DNA of 64,000 bases from Cyanophora paradoxa (lineage: Eukaryota; Glaucocystophyceae; Cyanophorales; Cyanophoraceae), in the NCBI GenBank assembly GCA_004431415.1, contig QPMI01000040.1:62001-126000 (forward strand), given 5' to 3'. The position numbers and the translations under genes were made by a program. The notes under the pieces are model-generated. The model worked only from the letters and a program-made list of their open reading frames with translations, was not told the DNA's origin and did not search any database. Below, piece by piece: positions 1 to 12,300 of this stretch (the first letter of the stretch is position 1; the number at the start of each line of letters is the position of its first letter).

Positions 1-2036
1 CTCGCGCTCGCGGCGGTCGAGGACCTCGTCGAGGGGCGGGGGCGGGCGCGGGCGGATCCCGCCGCTCTCGAGCTCCCGCAGCTCCTCCGCCGTGAGGCCG
101 CGCCTCCGCAGCGCCCGCTCCACCGCCGCCGCCTCCGCCTCCGTCCGCGGCACCAGCGGGTCGACGTCGGAGGCCGAGGAGGCGGGGGCAGGGGCGGGGG
201 CGGCCCCGGGGCGGAGCTCGAAGAGGAGGAGGCGGCGGGGGCCGGGGCGCCGCCCGTGAAGACGAACGGGGGCGGGGCGGGGCCGCCGGGGACGCCCGGC
301 GAGCTCGAGGAGGCGGGGGCGGGGGCGGGGCGGGCCCCGGGTCGGAGAAGGCGAAGGGGGACGGGGCGCCCGCGCCCGAGGAGGAGGCGGACGCGGGGGC
401 CGGCGGGGCGGGGCCGGCGGGGCGGGCGGGCCTCCCGGGGCCTGCGGGGCGGCCCCCGCGCGGAGGGCGAGGCGGGCGCGCAGCTTCCGGTCCGCCGCGC
501 GCTCCGCCACCGACTCCCACAGCCCCTTCTCCGCGCTGCGCGCCGCCGGTCAGCCCGGGGCCGGCGGGCGGGAGGGGTGCGGGCGCGCTTGAACTCGAGC
601 TCGTCGGCGGTGCCGGCCTCGTCGTCGGTGCCCTCGTAGGTGGGGCGCATGTACCCGTCGAGGCCGAGGTGGGGGTTCAGCGCAGGGTCCAGCAGGGCGG
701 GGTCCCTGTCCGGCGGGAAGGCCGAGCCCGCGGAGCCCGAGGAAGCCGAGGAGGAGGACGAGGGGGAGGAGGAGGAGGAGGAGGAGGAGGCGGAAGAGGA
801 GCTCGAGCTGCGGATTCGCTCAGAGGCACGCGCGGCGCGGCGCGCGGCGCGGCGCGGGGCGGCACCTGCGGCCCTCCTCCTCCTCCTCCTCCTCCTCGCC
901 CTCCCCCTCCTCCCCGCCGGTCTCTCCCTCGCCCTCGCCGCTGCCACCCTCGGCGCTGCTGCCCTCCTCGCTCTCGCTCGCCCACGCGCCGCTCTCCTCG
1001 CCGCTCGAGGGGACCGGCGTAAGGTCGCCCCGCGCCGCCCGCTCCAGCTCCTCCTCCTCCTCCTGCCGCCGCCGCGCCGCCTCCGCCCGCGCCCGCATCT
1101 CCGCCCGCTCCTCCTCCGTCTGCGCCAGCTGCTCCCGCGAAAGGCCTTGACACGGGGCCGTGTGCACCACGTCGAAGAAGGTCCCCCACTTGCTCGTGTC
1201 TGCGGGGATGTGAGGGAAGGAAGGAAGGGGGGATGAAGGAAGGAGGGGGCGCGCCGATGCCGAGCTCGTCCGCGATGCTCTTGAGGGGGGCCTTCTGATT
1301 TCTGATGGGGCACAGCGATCGGCTTTTCTTGGGATTCTCTTTGTTGAGCCAGCTGAATCCGCGGGGCTTGAGGAAGGCGTCGGGGTCGGCCTCGAAGCGC
1401 GGGTGCGCGCGGATCTCCTTCCAGAGCCCGAGCAAGTTCCGCAGCGCAGCTGCTTGCGTCTCGTCATGGTCACTTGCACATCAGCTACTGGCTCGCACGC
1501 ACCTCTAATGGCGTCCGCTCCCGTGAGGCCCGTCTGGCCCGTGCCCGCCGCGCGCGCGCCCGTCATTGCCGGCGGGATCAGCTCGTCTGCGGCGCGGGCT
1601 CGGCGTCGGCTCCGATATCGGTCTCGGGGTGCGGGATCGGCATCGGACCTACGGTCACCTCCCCCGCCTCGATGCGCGCGAGGTCGGGCTCGAGGCGGGC
1701 GCCTGCGACGCGATCAAAGCGACGCGGGCGCGCGGGGCGGGAAAGACGCACGGACGGCGAGGAAGTCGGCGATTTCGAGCAGAGCTGGAAGGCTTTTTAC
1801 CTGCGATACATTCTGCTGTGTTAAGTGTCCTAAGAACCGCTTCTTGACCTCGGCCTCGCGCTCCTGGTACTCCTTCGCCCTCGCCAGCGCCCGCCGGAGG
1901 TAGGAAATCTTCTGTTTGTTGATCTGCGACTGCGTCCCTGCGTGCGCTGCATTGAGACGTCCTTCACCAACATCGTCCAGCGATCAGCGCGCGCACTCTG
2001 GCCTCCGCCCGCGCCGCCGCCCCCCTTCTTGCCCAT
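1..2036 (-). CDS. Unknown coiled-coil / acidic low-complexity protein, partial
   Basis: I do not recognise this gene. The proposed start is the minus-strand ATG at 2034-2036 (MGKKGGGG...). An intron of about 60 bases then leads into a charged helical stretch containing INKQKISYLRRALARAKEYQ, typical of a coiled coil. Further exons are readable on the same strand: 1470-1260 contains LLGLWKEIRAHPRFEADPDA, about 1200-870 contains SKWGTFFDVVH and then a Glu/Arg-rich helix and Glu/Ser/Gly runs, and 700-590 contains NPHLGLDGYMRPTYEG. At 200-1 a charged segment includes GLTAEELRELESGGIRPRP. Introns between exons are short with plausible GT or GC donors and AG acceptors. The 3' end lies beyond the left edge. 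The exact exon set around 1580-1760 is unresolved because the frames close with stops. It is divergently arranged with the nucleoporin gene at 2367. Confidence 0.5.
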
Positions 2037-2366
2037 CGCTGCTTGCTGCCGACGAAGCGGAAGCGCCGCGCGAGCAGAACAAAGCCCGCAAGGAGGCGAG
2101 GATGCGCGCTTTCCGGCTCGTGCGCTCGCTTGCTGCGGGCGCGCCTCGCTCGCTTTTGCGGCGCCTTCGACCGCTCACGAAGCGCCTCGTTCGCTCTTTC
2201 GCCGCGGAAATCGAGCGAATGGACGATCAAAAGCTGGCCTGCTCGACGTACCCGGCAGGCGAGGCCGGCCTCGGCCACCAGCACCCGCAGCCTCGTCAGA
2301 GTCGATCATTCGGGTTGCTTGAGCAGCGAGCATCTTTAACTTCCCGGCCGCAAGCAGGAGTGCTCG
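2037..2366. promoter_or_regulatory. Divergent intergenic region between the unknown minus gene and NUP35
   Basis: These 330 bases separate two proposed start codons that point away from each other, so they probably hold promoters for both genes. The stretch is less GC-rich than the coding DNA around it. I see no TATA-like box or other recognisable element. Unresolved 5' non-coding exons of either gene could also lie here. Confidence 0.3.
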
Positions 2367-3947
2367 ATGTTCTCGCCGCAGTCGACGCCCGCGCCGTCGG
2401 GCTTCGCGGCATACGCTTCCACGCCGGGTCCCAGCAGCCTCCTCGGTGCGCGCTCTCCGCGCTCCCAGCCGGCAGGCGCGTTCGACCGTTCTCGCCGCAG
2501 GCCAGAGCCCCGCCGCGCGCATCGTCTCGCCGCCCTCGACCTCCATCTATGCTCCGAACGTGCTGCTTCCTAGCTTCGCCCAACCGGTGCGCCGGCTAGG
2601 CGCCCAAATTCGCGCCGCTGAGGTCGCCTCGCGCAGGGACCTTCGGGATCGACCTACGGCAGCCGCACGCCGTCCGCCGGAGACGGGAACCGCGAGGGCA
2701 TCACCTACGGCAGGTCTGCCGCGCCGCCCTCCCGCATGGAGCGCCTTCCGTTCAACACTCGCGCCGCAGCTCCGCCTACGGCTCGCTGGCGCGGACGCCG
2801 AGCAGCTCGCGGGCGCTGCACGCGACGACGTCGTTCAGCCCCGCGCGCGAGTCGCCGGCCAAGGACCTGTGCGCTCCTCCCCCGGCCAGCTTCGGGTCCT
2901 ATGCGCTGAGAACCGCCCGGGAGCAGAAAGAGCTCGCCGCTACCGCCCACCGATTCGCTTGTCGATCACGCGTACACACGCATGAGCCTCTCTGGCAACG
3001 AGCCATCGGTGAGGAGCCCTCGGCGTCTTCCCGCTTCGGTGCTCACGGCGCGTCGCGCTCCGCGCAGACGCCCGGCCCCTCGTCTGCAGCGACGCCGGGG
3101 CACGGCGCGACCTCGACGCCGGCCGCCACCGGCGCGCACGACGGGACATCGATGGGCCGCGCGCTCGCGGACGACCCGTGCGCTCCCAACCAATCCCGGA
3201 GCTCTTTTGATCTCGGCGAACATTCGCTGCTGCAGCGCGCTCTTCGCGTCCGCGATGGACTTGTCGGCGAAGGAGCGCGAGAGGGAGGGCCGCAAGCGCT
3301 GGATCACGGTGTTCGGGTTCGACCCACGGGACGCGTCGGCCGTTCTGCAGCACTTCGCCAAGTGCGGCCCCGCCCCGCCCCGCCCCGCCGCCCGTTCGCG
3401 TCGCGGCGTCCAAGGCGCCGCGGCAGGTGTGGGACGATTGCGCGGCACGTGGGCGGTCCCTCGCCCAGCTGCAACTGGATGCACATCAAGCGAGCTCTTT
3501 CCTATCCCCTCCGTTTTTAAACGCTGACGCCGGTACCCCCAGGTTCGAGTCGGCGGTCCAGGCGCAGTCGGCCCTCTCCAAGGAGGGCGAGGTCCTCAGC
3601 GGGCGGACCATGCTGGGCGTCAAGCCCTGCAAGGACGAGGCGCCCCGCCCGCTTCAGCCGCGGCCCCTCTCTCTCCTCTGAGTCGCGCGCAGGCTGTGAT
3701 GAAGGAGGACCGCGTGCCGCTGCTGCTGGCAGGGCCCGAGGCGTCCTCAGCCGCTGCAGCCGGCGGCGGCGGCGGCGGCGCGGAGGCCCCTGCGGCCTCG
3801 CCCTTCGCGGCCATCCCGAAGGCGTCGATGTTCAAGCCGCCGGTGAAGGAGTACGAGGCGAGCCTGGAGGGCCGCTCCGTGCTGGCGGCCCCCAAGAAGG
3901 GCGCCTCGATCTGGACCCGCGTCATGGAGTACACCCTCGGCATCTGA
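2367..3947 (+). CDS. NUP35: Nucleoporin Nup35/Nup53 (MPPN/RRM-like domain)
   Basis: Structural nucleoporin of the inner ring of the nuclear pore complex. In known family members it dimerises through an RRM-like MPPN domain, binds Nup93/Nup155-type partners, and touches the membrane through a C-terminal amphipathic helix. The N-terminal region (from MFSPQSTPAPSGFAAY) is Ser/Pro/Gly-rich with GSTYGSRTPSAG-like segments, as in the family. The MPPN domain is read across 3296-3639: RWITVFGFDPRDASAVLQHF, then SCNWMHIK, then SALSKEGEVLSGRTMLGVKP. The last exon (3693-3947) ends in SIWTRVMEYTLGI, matching the family's terminal amphipathic helix. Introns placed from reading-frame continuity are 3362-3426 (GT-AG), 3490-3542 (GC-AG) and 3640-3692 (GC-AG); further introns in 2440-3290 are likely but not fixed. 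The start ATG is the first in frame with family-like sequence and is not proven. Confidence 0.88.
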
Positions 3948-4683
3948 CCCGCCTCCGCCCGGCTTTAAGCTCTCAGGAGAACTGGAATCTCTGTCTTTTT
4001 GATCGCAACATACATTTTTCTCACCTGGGCGGGCGAGTGTCTTACCTGAACGGGGGGGAGATAGGGGCTGGGGTTATCGCTTCAGTTCGGTCCGCGCGCG
4101 CCCGCTCACTGAGTCAGCTGCAGCGGTCGCCGGGGGCGCGCTCTATGAGCCAGGCCGCCCTCCCCTGCCTCTGCCCGAGCCTTGGAGCGTGAGAGCGAGG
4201 CCACGGGGGCGCCGGCAATTGCAAGCCGGCTGCGGGGCTTCCGGATCATTCAAGATGATTCGAACGTTAACGGGCTTCCGTCGCGCCCGCAGCTGCAGCA
4301 CCCGCCGTTGAACGGCGACGGTGAGTACTAGTGAGAGGTGCGCGTCAACGTCAGCCGTCCAAAAGTCTCGCCCGGCCGCCCCCCGCGGCGTCCCCTTGCC
4401 CCCGCGGGCCCCTTGCTGCCGGGCCGACCGCAGGGCTTCCGAAGCCGCTAGATCATCTAGACATCATGTCCAGATCTGATCCCCCCCCCCTCCCCCCCCC
4501 CCCCCTCCCAATCCCCTCCACTCCACCACCTCGACACCCTCTGCTACTCTTCCAGTAGAGCGTACAGTTTGCTCCAGTGTACTACAACGCTAAACTCGCG
4601 CTCAAACTAGTGCTAGAGGAGACCCAGAAGGCGGCGCCCACTCTGGATCGATCCGATCGAAGCCGGGTCGGCGGGCCGGGGCC
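3948..4683. other. Intergenic region between convergent genes, with a C-rich tract
   Basis: No coding sequence supported on either strand. It lies between the stop codon of NUP35 and the stop codon of the next, minus-strand, gene, so it should hold both 3' UTRs. A C-rich tract interrupted by single Ts lies at about 4480-4550. Confidence 0.5.
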
Positions 4684-5575
4684 CTACTCCACGCGGACGC
4701 CCTTGTAAAGCCATGAGCCGGCGAAGGACCCGTCTTCGGCGCTGAAGCGCTGCCCCGACTGGATGCGCGTGTCCGCGTCCACCAGCGTCAGCGTCTCGAT
4801 CGCGACCAGGCGCCCGCTCGCGTCGTAGATGTCGTTGATCTGACTCGGGTGAGATCGATATCCGACTCTGAACGCCGGGAGGGGTACGGGGTACCAGGAT
4901 GTCCTGATCCACGTGCTCGCGGCTCCTCATCATACCTGCGCGGGGGTACGACACTTAGTGGGGCCAGTTCGCAAGGCGCCGTGACGCCAGAGAGGCAGGC
5001 GGGGCAGAAAAAGGGTCTGGAGGGTCCTGCCGATCCCCCCAGGACCGCTGGGCCCGCTGACCTGGGCATGTACATGACCATGATTTACCAGAAACTAGGG
5101 GAAAAGGGGGCCCCGCACGCGTAAGGACCCGAGCGGAAGGAAGGCCCAAGGGGTGCCCAGGCGGCTTTCATAGGGCTCTAGATCTAAAGCGATGGAACGA
5201 GAGATCGAATTCGAAGACCACGCACGAGTCTCGGGCGCTTGGCTGACGTGGAAGTCCATCACGCCGTCGGAAATCGGAGTGCCGACAAAGCTGACCGCCA
5301 CCTTGTTGCCCTTGCCATCGTCCTGCGCCAGGGCCCGTCAGCGCCTAGACGGCACGTCGAGGGACCAGCCGGACGCGCCTGCATGCTGCTGATCTTGTAC
5401 ACGCCGTCCTCTAGCTTGAAGTCAACCTGCACATCGAATTAGAGCGAGGCGCGCGGCGCGGCGCCGGCCGCGCGCTTGGCCCGCTCACTTCCGACACGGA
5501 GTGCTTGATTTCGGCCATCGCGCTGTCGAAAACCCTGCAGTCGTTCATCCACGTCCCCAGGAGCTTCGGGTAGAC
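4684..5575 (-). CDS. Unknown small protein, multi-exon, 5' end unresolved
   Basis: Function not recognised. Minus-strand exons that join in frame: 5489-5575 (VYPKLLGTWMNDCRVFDSAM..SVSE), 5379-5426 (VDFKLEDGVYKISSMQ), about 5237-5322 (DDGKGNKVAVSFVGTPISDG), possibly about 5071-5103, about 4893-4932 (MMRSREHVDQDIL), and 4684-4839 (INDIYDASGRLVAIETLTLV to SWLYKGVRVE and a TAG stop). The intron 5427-5488 is GT-AG and 5323-5378 is GC-AG. The alternating beta-strand-like pattern and the LLGTW...YDASGRLV spacing would suit a small beta-barrel (lipocalin-like) fold, but that is only an impression. A further upstream exon may lie in 5801-5950 (reading SFSVTASGEQAPKFRVRHV). The gene is divergent from UBR4. 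Confidence 0.55.
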
Positions 5576-6366
5576 CTGCACAAGCGCTGGGAGTGAGGAC
5601 GGATTCTGGACAGAGAAGCGCTAGAGGGCTGGGGTCTGAGTCGCTGAGCGGGGAAGCCGGGCAGAGAGCCGGCGGATCGGCGGCGAGGACATGACCGCTT
5701 GGCGGGGGCGGAACGGGGGCGTCCTAGGGGAAGCGGGCGAGGGGCTGAAAGCATGGCGCGAGGGCCGCGGGCTGGATCGATACTAAAGCTCATTCGCGCG
5801 CTATCTAAAGCTTGGGCGGCCGTCGAACAGTCCATGGCTAGGCGCGGAAGCGGTTTTCGGCTCGCGTACGTGACGCACCCGGAACTTCGGAGCTTGCTCG
5901 CCGCTCGCAGTCACTGAGAAGGAGACGTCATGCTGCCTATGCTGCCTCCTTGCCGCCGAGGCCGGAGTGCGTGCGCCGAAGAAGGACCGATCGCCGGCCG
6001 GAGAGGCCCGGATCGCACGCGGCACAACGGGGACGGCATGGCCGCGGAGGACGGGCGTTGGGCAGGAGACGAAGGCTTGCATTGTTCGCTGGAAATTTCG
6101 ACAAGGGGGTACAAGAGCTCATTTTCGGCGCAGCCCTCCGGATTGCTCCGGCGGGCAGCTGCCGCGCAGAACGAGATGCTCTGAGCGACGCTTGAAGCGC
6201 TAAGTCCTTGGCGACGCCCGCGGAGCGGTTCGCCGGACGTCTGCATACCTCTGGACGCGCGGAATTCCTTCCAGGACGATGGAACGGACCGTGGATCCCG
6301 TCGCGGTGCGCATGACATCGCCCGCGTCCTCCGCGGGCGGACACAGAACCGCCTGGTCACACCCGC
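5576..6366. other. Divergent region upstream of UBR4, possible 5' exons of both flanking genes
   Basis: Contains no long conserved reading frame. It should hold the promoters of the minus-strand gene at 4684-5575 and of UBR4. Possible first exons are a minus-strand stretch at 5801-5950 and a plus-strand stretch at about 6040-6180 (reading NFDKGVQELIFGAALRIA), but neither could be joined to its gene with certainty. Base composition is more even than in the UBR4 coding sequence. Confidence 0.35.
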
Positions 6367-9300
6367 ATGCAGAATTTCCTGGAGCAGCTCGTGCGGTCGC
6401 TTCAAGAGGAGGATGGCGCCTTCTCTGTCGGCGGGCCCGAAGCGATCGCTCTCATGCCGCCGTTAGTGGCGCTTCTCGAGGGCTCGACCGACCTGGCCGT
6501 CCCTGACCGCGATTACGTGAGTCGGGTCGTCTTCGCCACAGCATCGCACATCGTGGGACCAGACTTCCAATCCGGTGCGCCGTCTCCCGCGCCCCCCCGG
6601 GCCTCTCGTGGGCCGCCGTCCGCTCATCGCGTATGCAGCCATCAAGCGCCACCGCGAGGCCCAGGCGCTCAGCCTCGCGTCGCGATGGATGCTCTGGTTT
6701 GCCGTTGGGTCGCTGGAGAAGGTCGCCTCCGCATCGCACCTCCCCGAGTCGTCCGCAGTCGACCTGCCGAAGGTGCCATTCCTGCGCGCCGGGGAGCTGC
6801 GCGCCTCGCACTCAGGCCGCGGCGCAGCTTCGGGAGCGCCTGCTCTCTATTATCGAAACGCTGTGCTCGGCGGATCATGCGGTCGACAAGGTCAGCCTTG
6901 AGCGCATCCGGCAGGAAGCCGCTGCGTTGCTGCCCGTCCCGCCGCTGTCCTCGTTCCCCTCTGCGCTGCGCTCGGCTCCCGCTTTCCACGTGCCCGATTC
7001 CGACCGAGGTGAGCCCCGCGCGCTCCGTCCCGTTGCGCCGTCCGCGCAGCTGAGGCGCGCGGCAGACGGCATCCACCCGAGCGCCGCGGCGGAAGCGTCG
7101 GGCGCCGGCATCGGCCGCGGCGACGGAAAGGGCATCGCCGACGTCAGCGAGTCGATTCACCGCCTGCTGGCGGCCGTGCCGGACCCTGCCGGCCCCACGG
7201 GCGCCGAGTTCGAGAAGGGCGCGGCGGGCGATGGCGAGGACGCCTCGAGCGTGCGGAGCGAGCTCAGCAAGTCGGAGAGCAGCGGAAGCCTCCGGTCGGA
7301 CGTGGGCGCCAGCACCGTCAGCAGCTATGTGGCCCCCGGCGTGGCCTTCTCGGGCATCAGCCGCGCCTCGGCCGTCTCCGTCATGAGCGGCTCCTCGATG
7401 GCTGTCTGCGGCACCGTCGGCACCGCCGCCTCGGCCCTCGCCGTCTCTCAGATGGACCTCGTCGCAGACAACGCGCAGTTCCTCCGCGGGGACCTGCGCG
7501 CGCTGGCCCGCCTCCTGGCCGCCTGCGCCCAGGTCCTCGCGGCGGACGCGCAGGACGCCATCAGCGGCCCGCAGGAGGCCGAGCGCGCCGACGCCGCCGT
7601 CACGTTCGTCAGCACCGTCCTCCGCTTCGTCTACACGTCCGTCTCCTCTGCAGACGCCGCCGGTGCGCGCCCGCCCGCGCCCCGCCCCGGCCCCGCCTCG
7701 CGCGCTGCGCTCTTGCCGACGCCGCTATGCAGACACGGAGGCGCTGCCATGGCTCGTGGCGATTATCACGCGCCTCCTGAACTGCTACGCGGCCCAGCAC
7801 CGCTACGCGGCGGTCGGCGGCGGGCCGCCCCCACACCCCCAGGCCGCGGCATCCGCCGCCGCCTCGACCTCGGCGCCCTCGTCCCCCGCCGCGTCCCCGG
7901 CGCCCACGCCGCCGCCGGCCGCGCCGCACGAGCCCCTCTCCAGCCCGCGGCCCCTGACCGCCGAGGCGGCGCCCGGCACCCTCCGCATCCTCTCCTCGTC
8001 CTCTTCCTCCTGCTCCTCGCACCACGCGCCCCCTGCCGCGTCGGCGCCGGCCCCGGCGGCCGCGGCGCCGGCCGCGGCGCCGCAGCCGGCGAGCAAGCTG
8101 AAGCTGGAGCTGAAGCTGCACGTGCTGGACGACGCGATCCGCCTGGCGCGGCGCCTGACGCGCGAGGACGAGGCGGTGCACCGGAACCTGCAGCTCACCA
8201 TCGCCCTCACCGTCCTGCGCTCCCTGGATGGGGCCGTCGTGGAGGACGCCCGCTCCCTCGTCCGCCGCGGCGGCGACCGCGCCGGCGCCGGCGCCGGCGG
8301 CCCCTCGCCCTTCGCCGCCCGCCCGCGAGCCCCTCCTCCCCGGACGCGCCCCTCCTGCGCTCCTCGCCCCTCGTCAGCCCGCGGCTGCTCTCCCTCGCCA
8401 TGATCTCTCTGCGGAACGCCCTGGGCGACCAGAGCGCCGGCGCCCCGAACATCAACCTCTCGAGCTCCTCGGGCGGCGGCGCCCGCGAGGGGGCCTCGGG
8501 CGGCGGCGGCGGCTCCAAGGCCGGCGGCTCGGTCCACCACTCCGGGGCGATGTGGGCGGGCGCCGGGAGCCGGCTGCCGCCCACCGGGGGCATGGCTGGG
8601 AGCCTGGCCCCGACGCCGGCCATGCCGGCGGCCTTCGCCTTCGGGTCGGCGCGGGAGCGGCTGGGCGCGCTCCTCGGCAGCGTCCCGCAGCTCGTCGGCG
8701 TCCTCTTCGCCCTCGTCGTGACGTGCTTCGCCGAGGGCAGCCGCCGCTCCTTCCCCGGCGCCGAGGGCAGCGGCTCCAACGGCGGCGGCGGCGCCAACGG
8801 CGGCAACGGCGCGGCGCGGGCCGCGGCGGCGGCCGCCGCGGCCGCCGTCGTCGAGGCCTCGGGGGACCTGAACGCGAGCTTCCGGGACCTGGCGGGATCG
8901 GTCCGCGAGACCTTCTCGATCGCCGAGTCGGTCCCGCCGCCCACGGTCGTCATGGGCGGCGGCGTGGGCGCCAACCTCGGCAACCTCGCCGGGGGCGGCG
9001 GCGGCGGCGGCGGCGGCGAGACGGAGGGCACCTCCGAGCTCGCCCACTCGGCCCTCGAGGAGGACGACAACGAGGGCGAGGACGAGGTGGGTTTGCCCTT
9101 GCTCGCGCGCCCTCCCGCCCCCTCCGACCCGGCCGCGCAGCACGAGGGCGAGATGATCCCCGAGGAGGACTACGAGGAGGACGAGGACGAGGACGAGGTG
9201 CGGCCCTCGCCGGCCGCGCGTCCCTCGCTCCCGCTTACGCGGCCGCTGCAGGACGGCGAAGGGGACGACGGGGGCGAGGACGGGGGCGAGGACGACGAGG

Positions 9301-12300
9301 AGGACGAGGACGAGGAAGGCGGGCAGGAGGGTGCGCGGCCCCGCCCCGCTCGCCGCGTCCTCCGCGTCGGTTGGCCGACTCGGCGGCGGGGGGTACAGAC
9401 GAGGAGGGCGAGGGCGAGGGGGACGGCGAGGAGGAGGGCGACGCGACGGACGAGGAGGAAGAGGTGGCGTCGGCGGCGCATCGGCGCCAGCGGCGGCAGC
9501 AGCGGCAGCACCTCCAGTCCCAGATGGTGCGCGGCCCTGCGGAGCCTCGCGCGCGCCCGCCCGCCCAAGGCTGACTGGTCCCGCAGAACGACGACGAGGA
9601 CCTAGGCTTTGGCGCGCTCTTCCACGAGCCCGGGGCGGCCCCGCCTGCCGGCACCGCCGCCGGCCCCGCGGCCCCCGCGGCCGCCCGCCCGGGACCCGCA
9701 GGCGAGGGCGCCCCCGGCGCCGCCGGCGCCGGCGTGGCCTCCCGCCTGAAGCACGAGTTCGCGGAGCTCGCCAAACTGGCCCTAGACGTCCTCATGATCC
9801 TCGCCTCGGACCGCGCCCTGGCGGCCATCGCCGCCGGCTCCTCCTCCGCGCCGGCCCCCGCGGGGGCGGCCTCCTGTCCCTCGCCATCCCCCGCCTCGAT
9901 GGCGGCCGGCGGCCTGCGGGACGGCTCGGCCGCCGCCCCCGAGCCCGGGGAGGTGCCCCTGCCCGAGGAGCAGCGCTTCCGGGCCGACTGCCTCCTCTTC
10001 CTCGCCGGCCAGATCGCCCTCGGCTCCGCCCCGCTCCTCGGAGGCGCCGGCTCCCGCGGGTCCCTCCAGGCCTGCGCCCCCGCCGGGGCCGTCTCCGTCT
10101 CCATCCTCGTCGCCGACCCCGACTTCCGGGCCGCCTTCCGGCGCCTGGGGTACGCCCTCGTCATGGGCGGCGGGGCTCTCTGGGGCGGCGCGGGGCCGGC
10201 CCCCGCGCCGGGCGGCGTCTCCCCGCACCACCTCCTCCTCTCCGCGCCGGCCCAGAAGTACGTCGCCGCGAGCCTCTTCCTGGCGCCGGGCCTCTGGCCC
10301 CTCCACATCCCCGTCGAGGTCCTAGTCGTCCTCGCCCGCGTCCTCGTCCGCCGCGCGGACCGCGCCAAGGGCGAGGACGCCCTCGCCGCCGAAATCTGGC
10401 GCTCGTTCCTCTGCAGCCTGGAGGCGCGCCTCTCGGGCGGGCCCTGCCACCCGGCCCTCGTCGACGCCGACCTCAACGTGGAGCACGCCCAGCTCCTCCT
10501 CTTCCTCTTCCACACGCTCTCGGAGGGCACGCGCGCCAAGCTGCTGCTCCGCCTCGTCGACATCGTGCAGGCCTTCGCGCAGGGCCGGGCCCGCGCCGAG
10601 GTCCCGCCCCCCGAGGAGCTCCTGCCCCTCGCCCGCTGCCTCCAGCTCGTCGAGTACGCCCTCCACTACTTCGACCGCCTCCCCGCCTTCCTGGTCCTCC
10701 AGATGGAGCGCAACCTGCTCGCCCGGCCCCTTCCCGCACCGGGGCCCTCCGGCCTCCTCGCCGAGGACGAGACCGCCCCGCCCCTCTGGACCCCCTCCTT
10801 CGTCGAGGCGTGGGCCGTCCGCGCCGGCCGGCCCCACGGCTCCTCCCAGCCCCCCGCCCCCGCTGCCCCCGCCGCCCCTTCCGCCCCGGGCGCCGCCCGC
10901 CCCGTCCCGGTTCCGATCTCTGCCGAAGACGCCTCCGCGGCGGCGGCCGCCGCCGTCGCCGCCGCCGCCGCGGCCGCGGCCGCCCAGCGCCAGTTCCTCT
11001 TCGAGCTCCTCTCGGCGCCCTCCGCGGCCGGCGGCGCCCCCTCCGCCTCCACCGCCGCGCGGAAGCTGCTCGAGGCCACGCCGTCGCTCGCCGGGGCCCC
11101 GGCACGGCGGCCGAGGCGCTGGGCGGGCCGTGCTGGCCCTCCTCGCGACGCCCCTCTCGGGCCGGGAGCGCGAAGTTTCCGACTTCTTCGCGCACGTCCT
11201 CTGGCGGCTCTCGGGGAAGCTCTCCGGGGCCGCCGCCGCCGCCGCCGCCGCCACGCCCGGCGCCGCCGGCCCCCGCCGCTGCATGCAGGAGCTCCACGCC
11301 CTCCGCCGCTGCGCCCGCCACGTGCGCCGCCCCCGTCCCCGCTCTCCTAAGCTTCCTCTGACGACCTTTTCCTCCGCCCCAGATCATGGACGGCACCGTG
11401 AACGAGCCGGCGGCCGTCGAGGCGCTCCTGGGCGACGCGGTGGGCCTGCTGGACCGAGCCCTGGACGCGGCGTTCGAGGGCGGGGCCTTCCCCTCGGGCG
11501 CCCCCGAGCCCTCCGTCCTCGTCGCAGACGCGGCCCTCGCGCTCCTCTCCTACGCCCTCCACCCGGTCGCCATCGGCGCGGCGCCGCCGGCCGGGCCCTC
11601 CTCGGCCCACCGCCAGGCCAAGTCCGCTATCGCCGCCGCCACGGGCCCCGCCGCCGAGGCCGCCGCCGCCGCGCGCGCCGAGGCCGAGGCGGCCGGCCGC
11701 GCCCGGCGCCGCGGGCTGGCGGAGGCGGCGGTCCGGCTCATGCGGCGGGAGGGCGGCGCGGACCGCGTCGTCGGGACGCTCGTGCGGGCGATCGGGCGCT
11801 GCGCGGGGCACCTCCGGGGCCAGCTCGAGTCGCAGCTCTCCAGCCCTAGCGACAGCGGGGACCGCGCGGCGGAGGGCGCGGAGGCCTCGCCGGCCCCTCT
11901 CCCCGTCTCCCACTCGGCCCGCCTCGTGGCGCTCATGTTCCGCGCCGGCGCCTCCCGCGCCCGCGTCCGCATGGCCATGGAGAAGGCCGGCTTCGCCTCT
12001 TGGGCCCTCCGCCTCCTCCGCATCCCGGACTACCGGACGCCTTCGCACGACGTGCGGTCGGCGGCCGGCGAGACGCCGCACCTGCCGCAGCCGGCGCTCA
12101 ACGAGGGCGACGCCAAGGAACCCGAGGCGGCCATCGAGGAGGCCTTCTTCCTCCACACGACCGTCGCCCGCTCCGACCGGCAGCTCCCCGCCTCGTGCGC
12201 GGCATCCGTGTACCCCTCGCAAAGGGCGGGCGGGCCGGCCGGGGGCTGACGTGCTCTGCGCAGGATCACGTGCGCGCAGCGGCTGATGCTGTCGCTGCTC

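Noticed and set aside
256-1236. Plus-strand frames at 256-1236
   Set aside because: They are Arg/Gly/Leu low-complexity shadows; the minus strand in the same interval gives consistent exons with splice signals.
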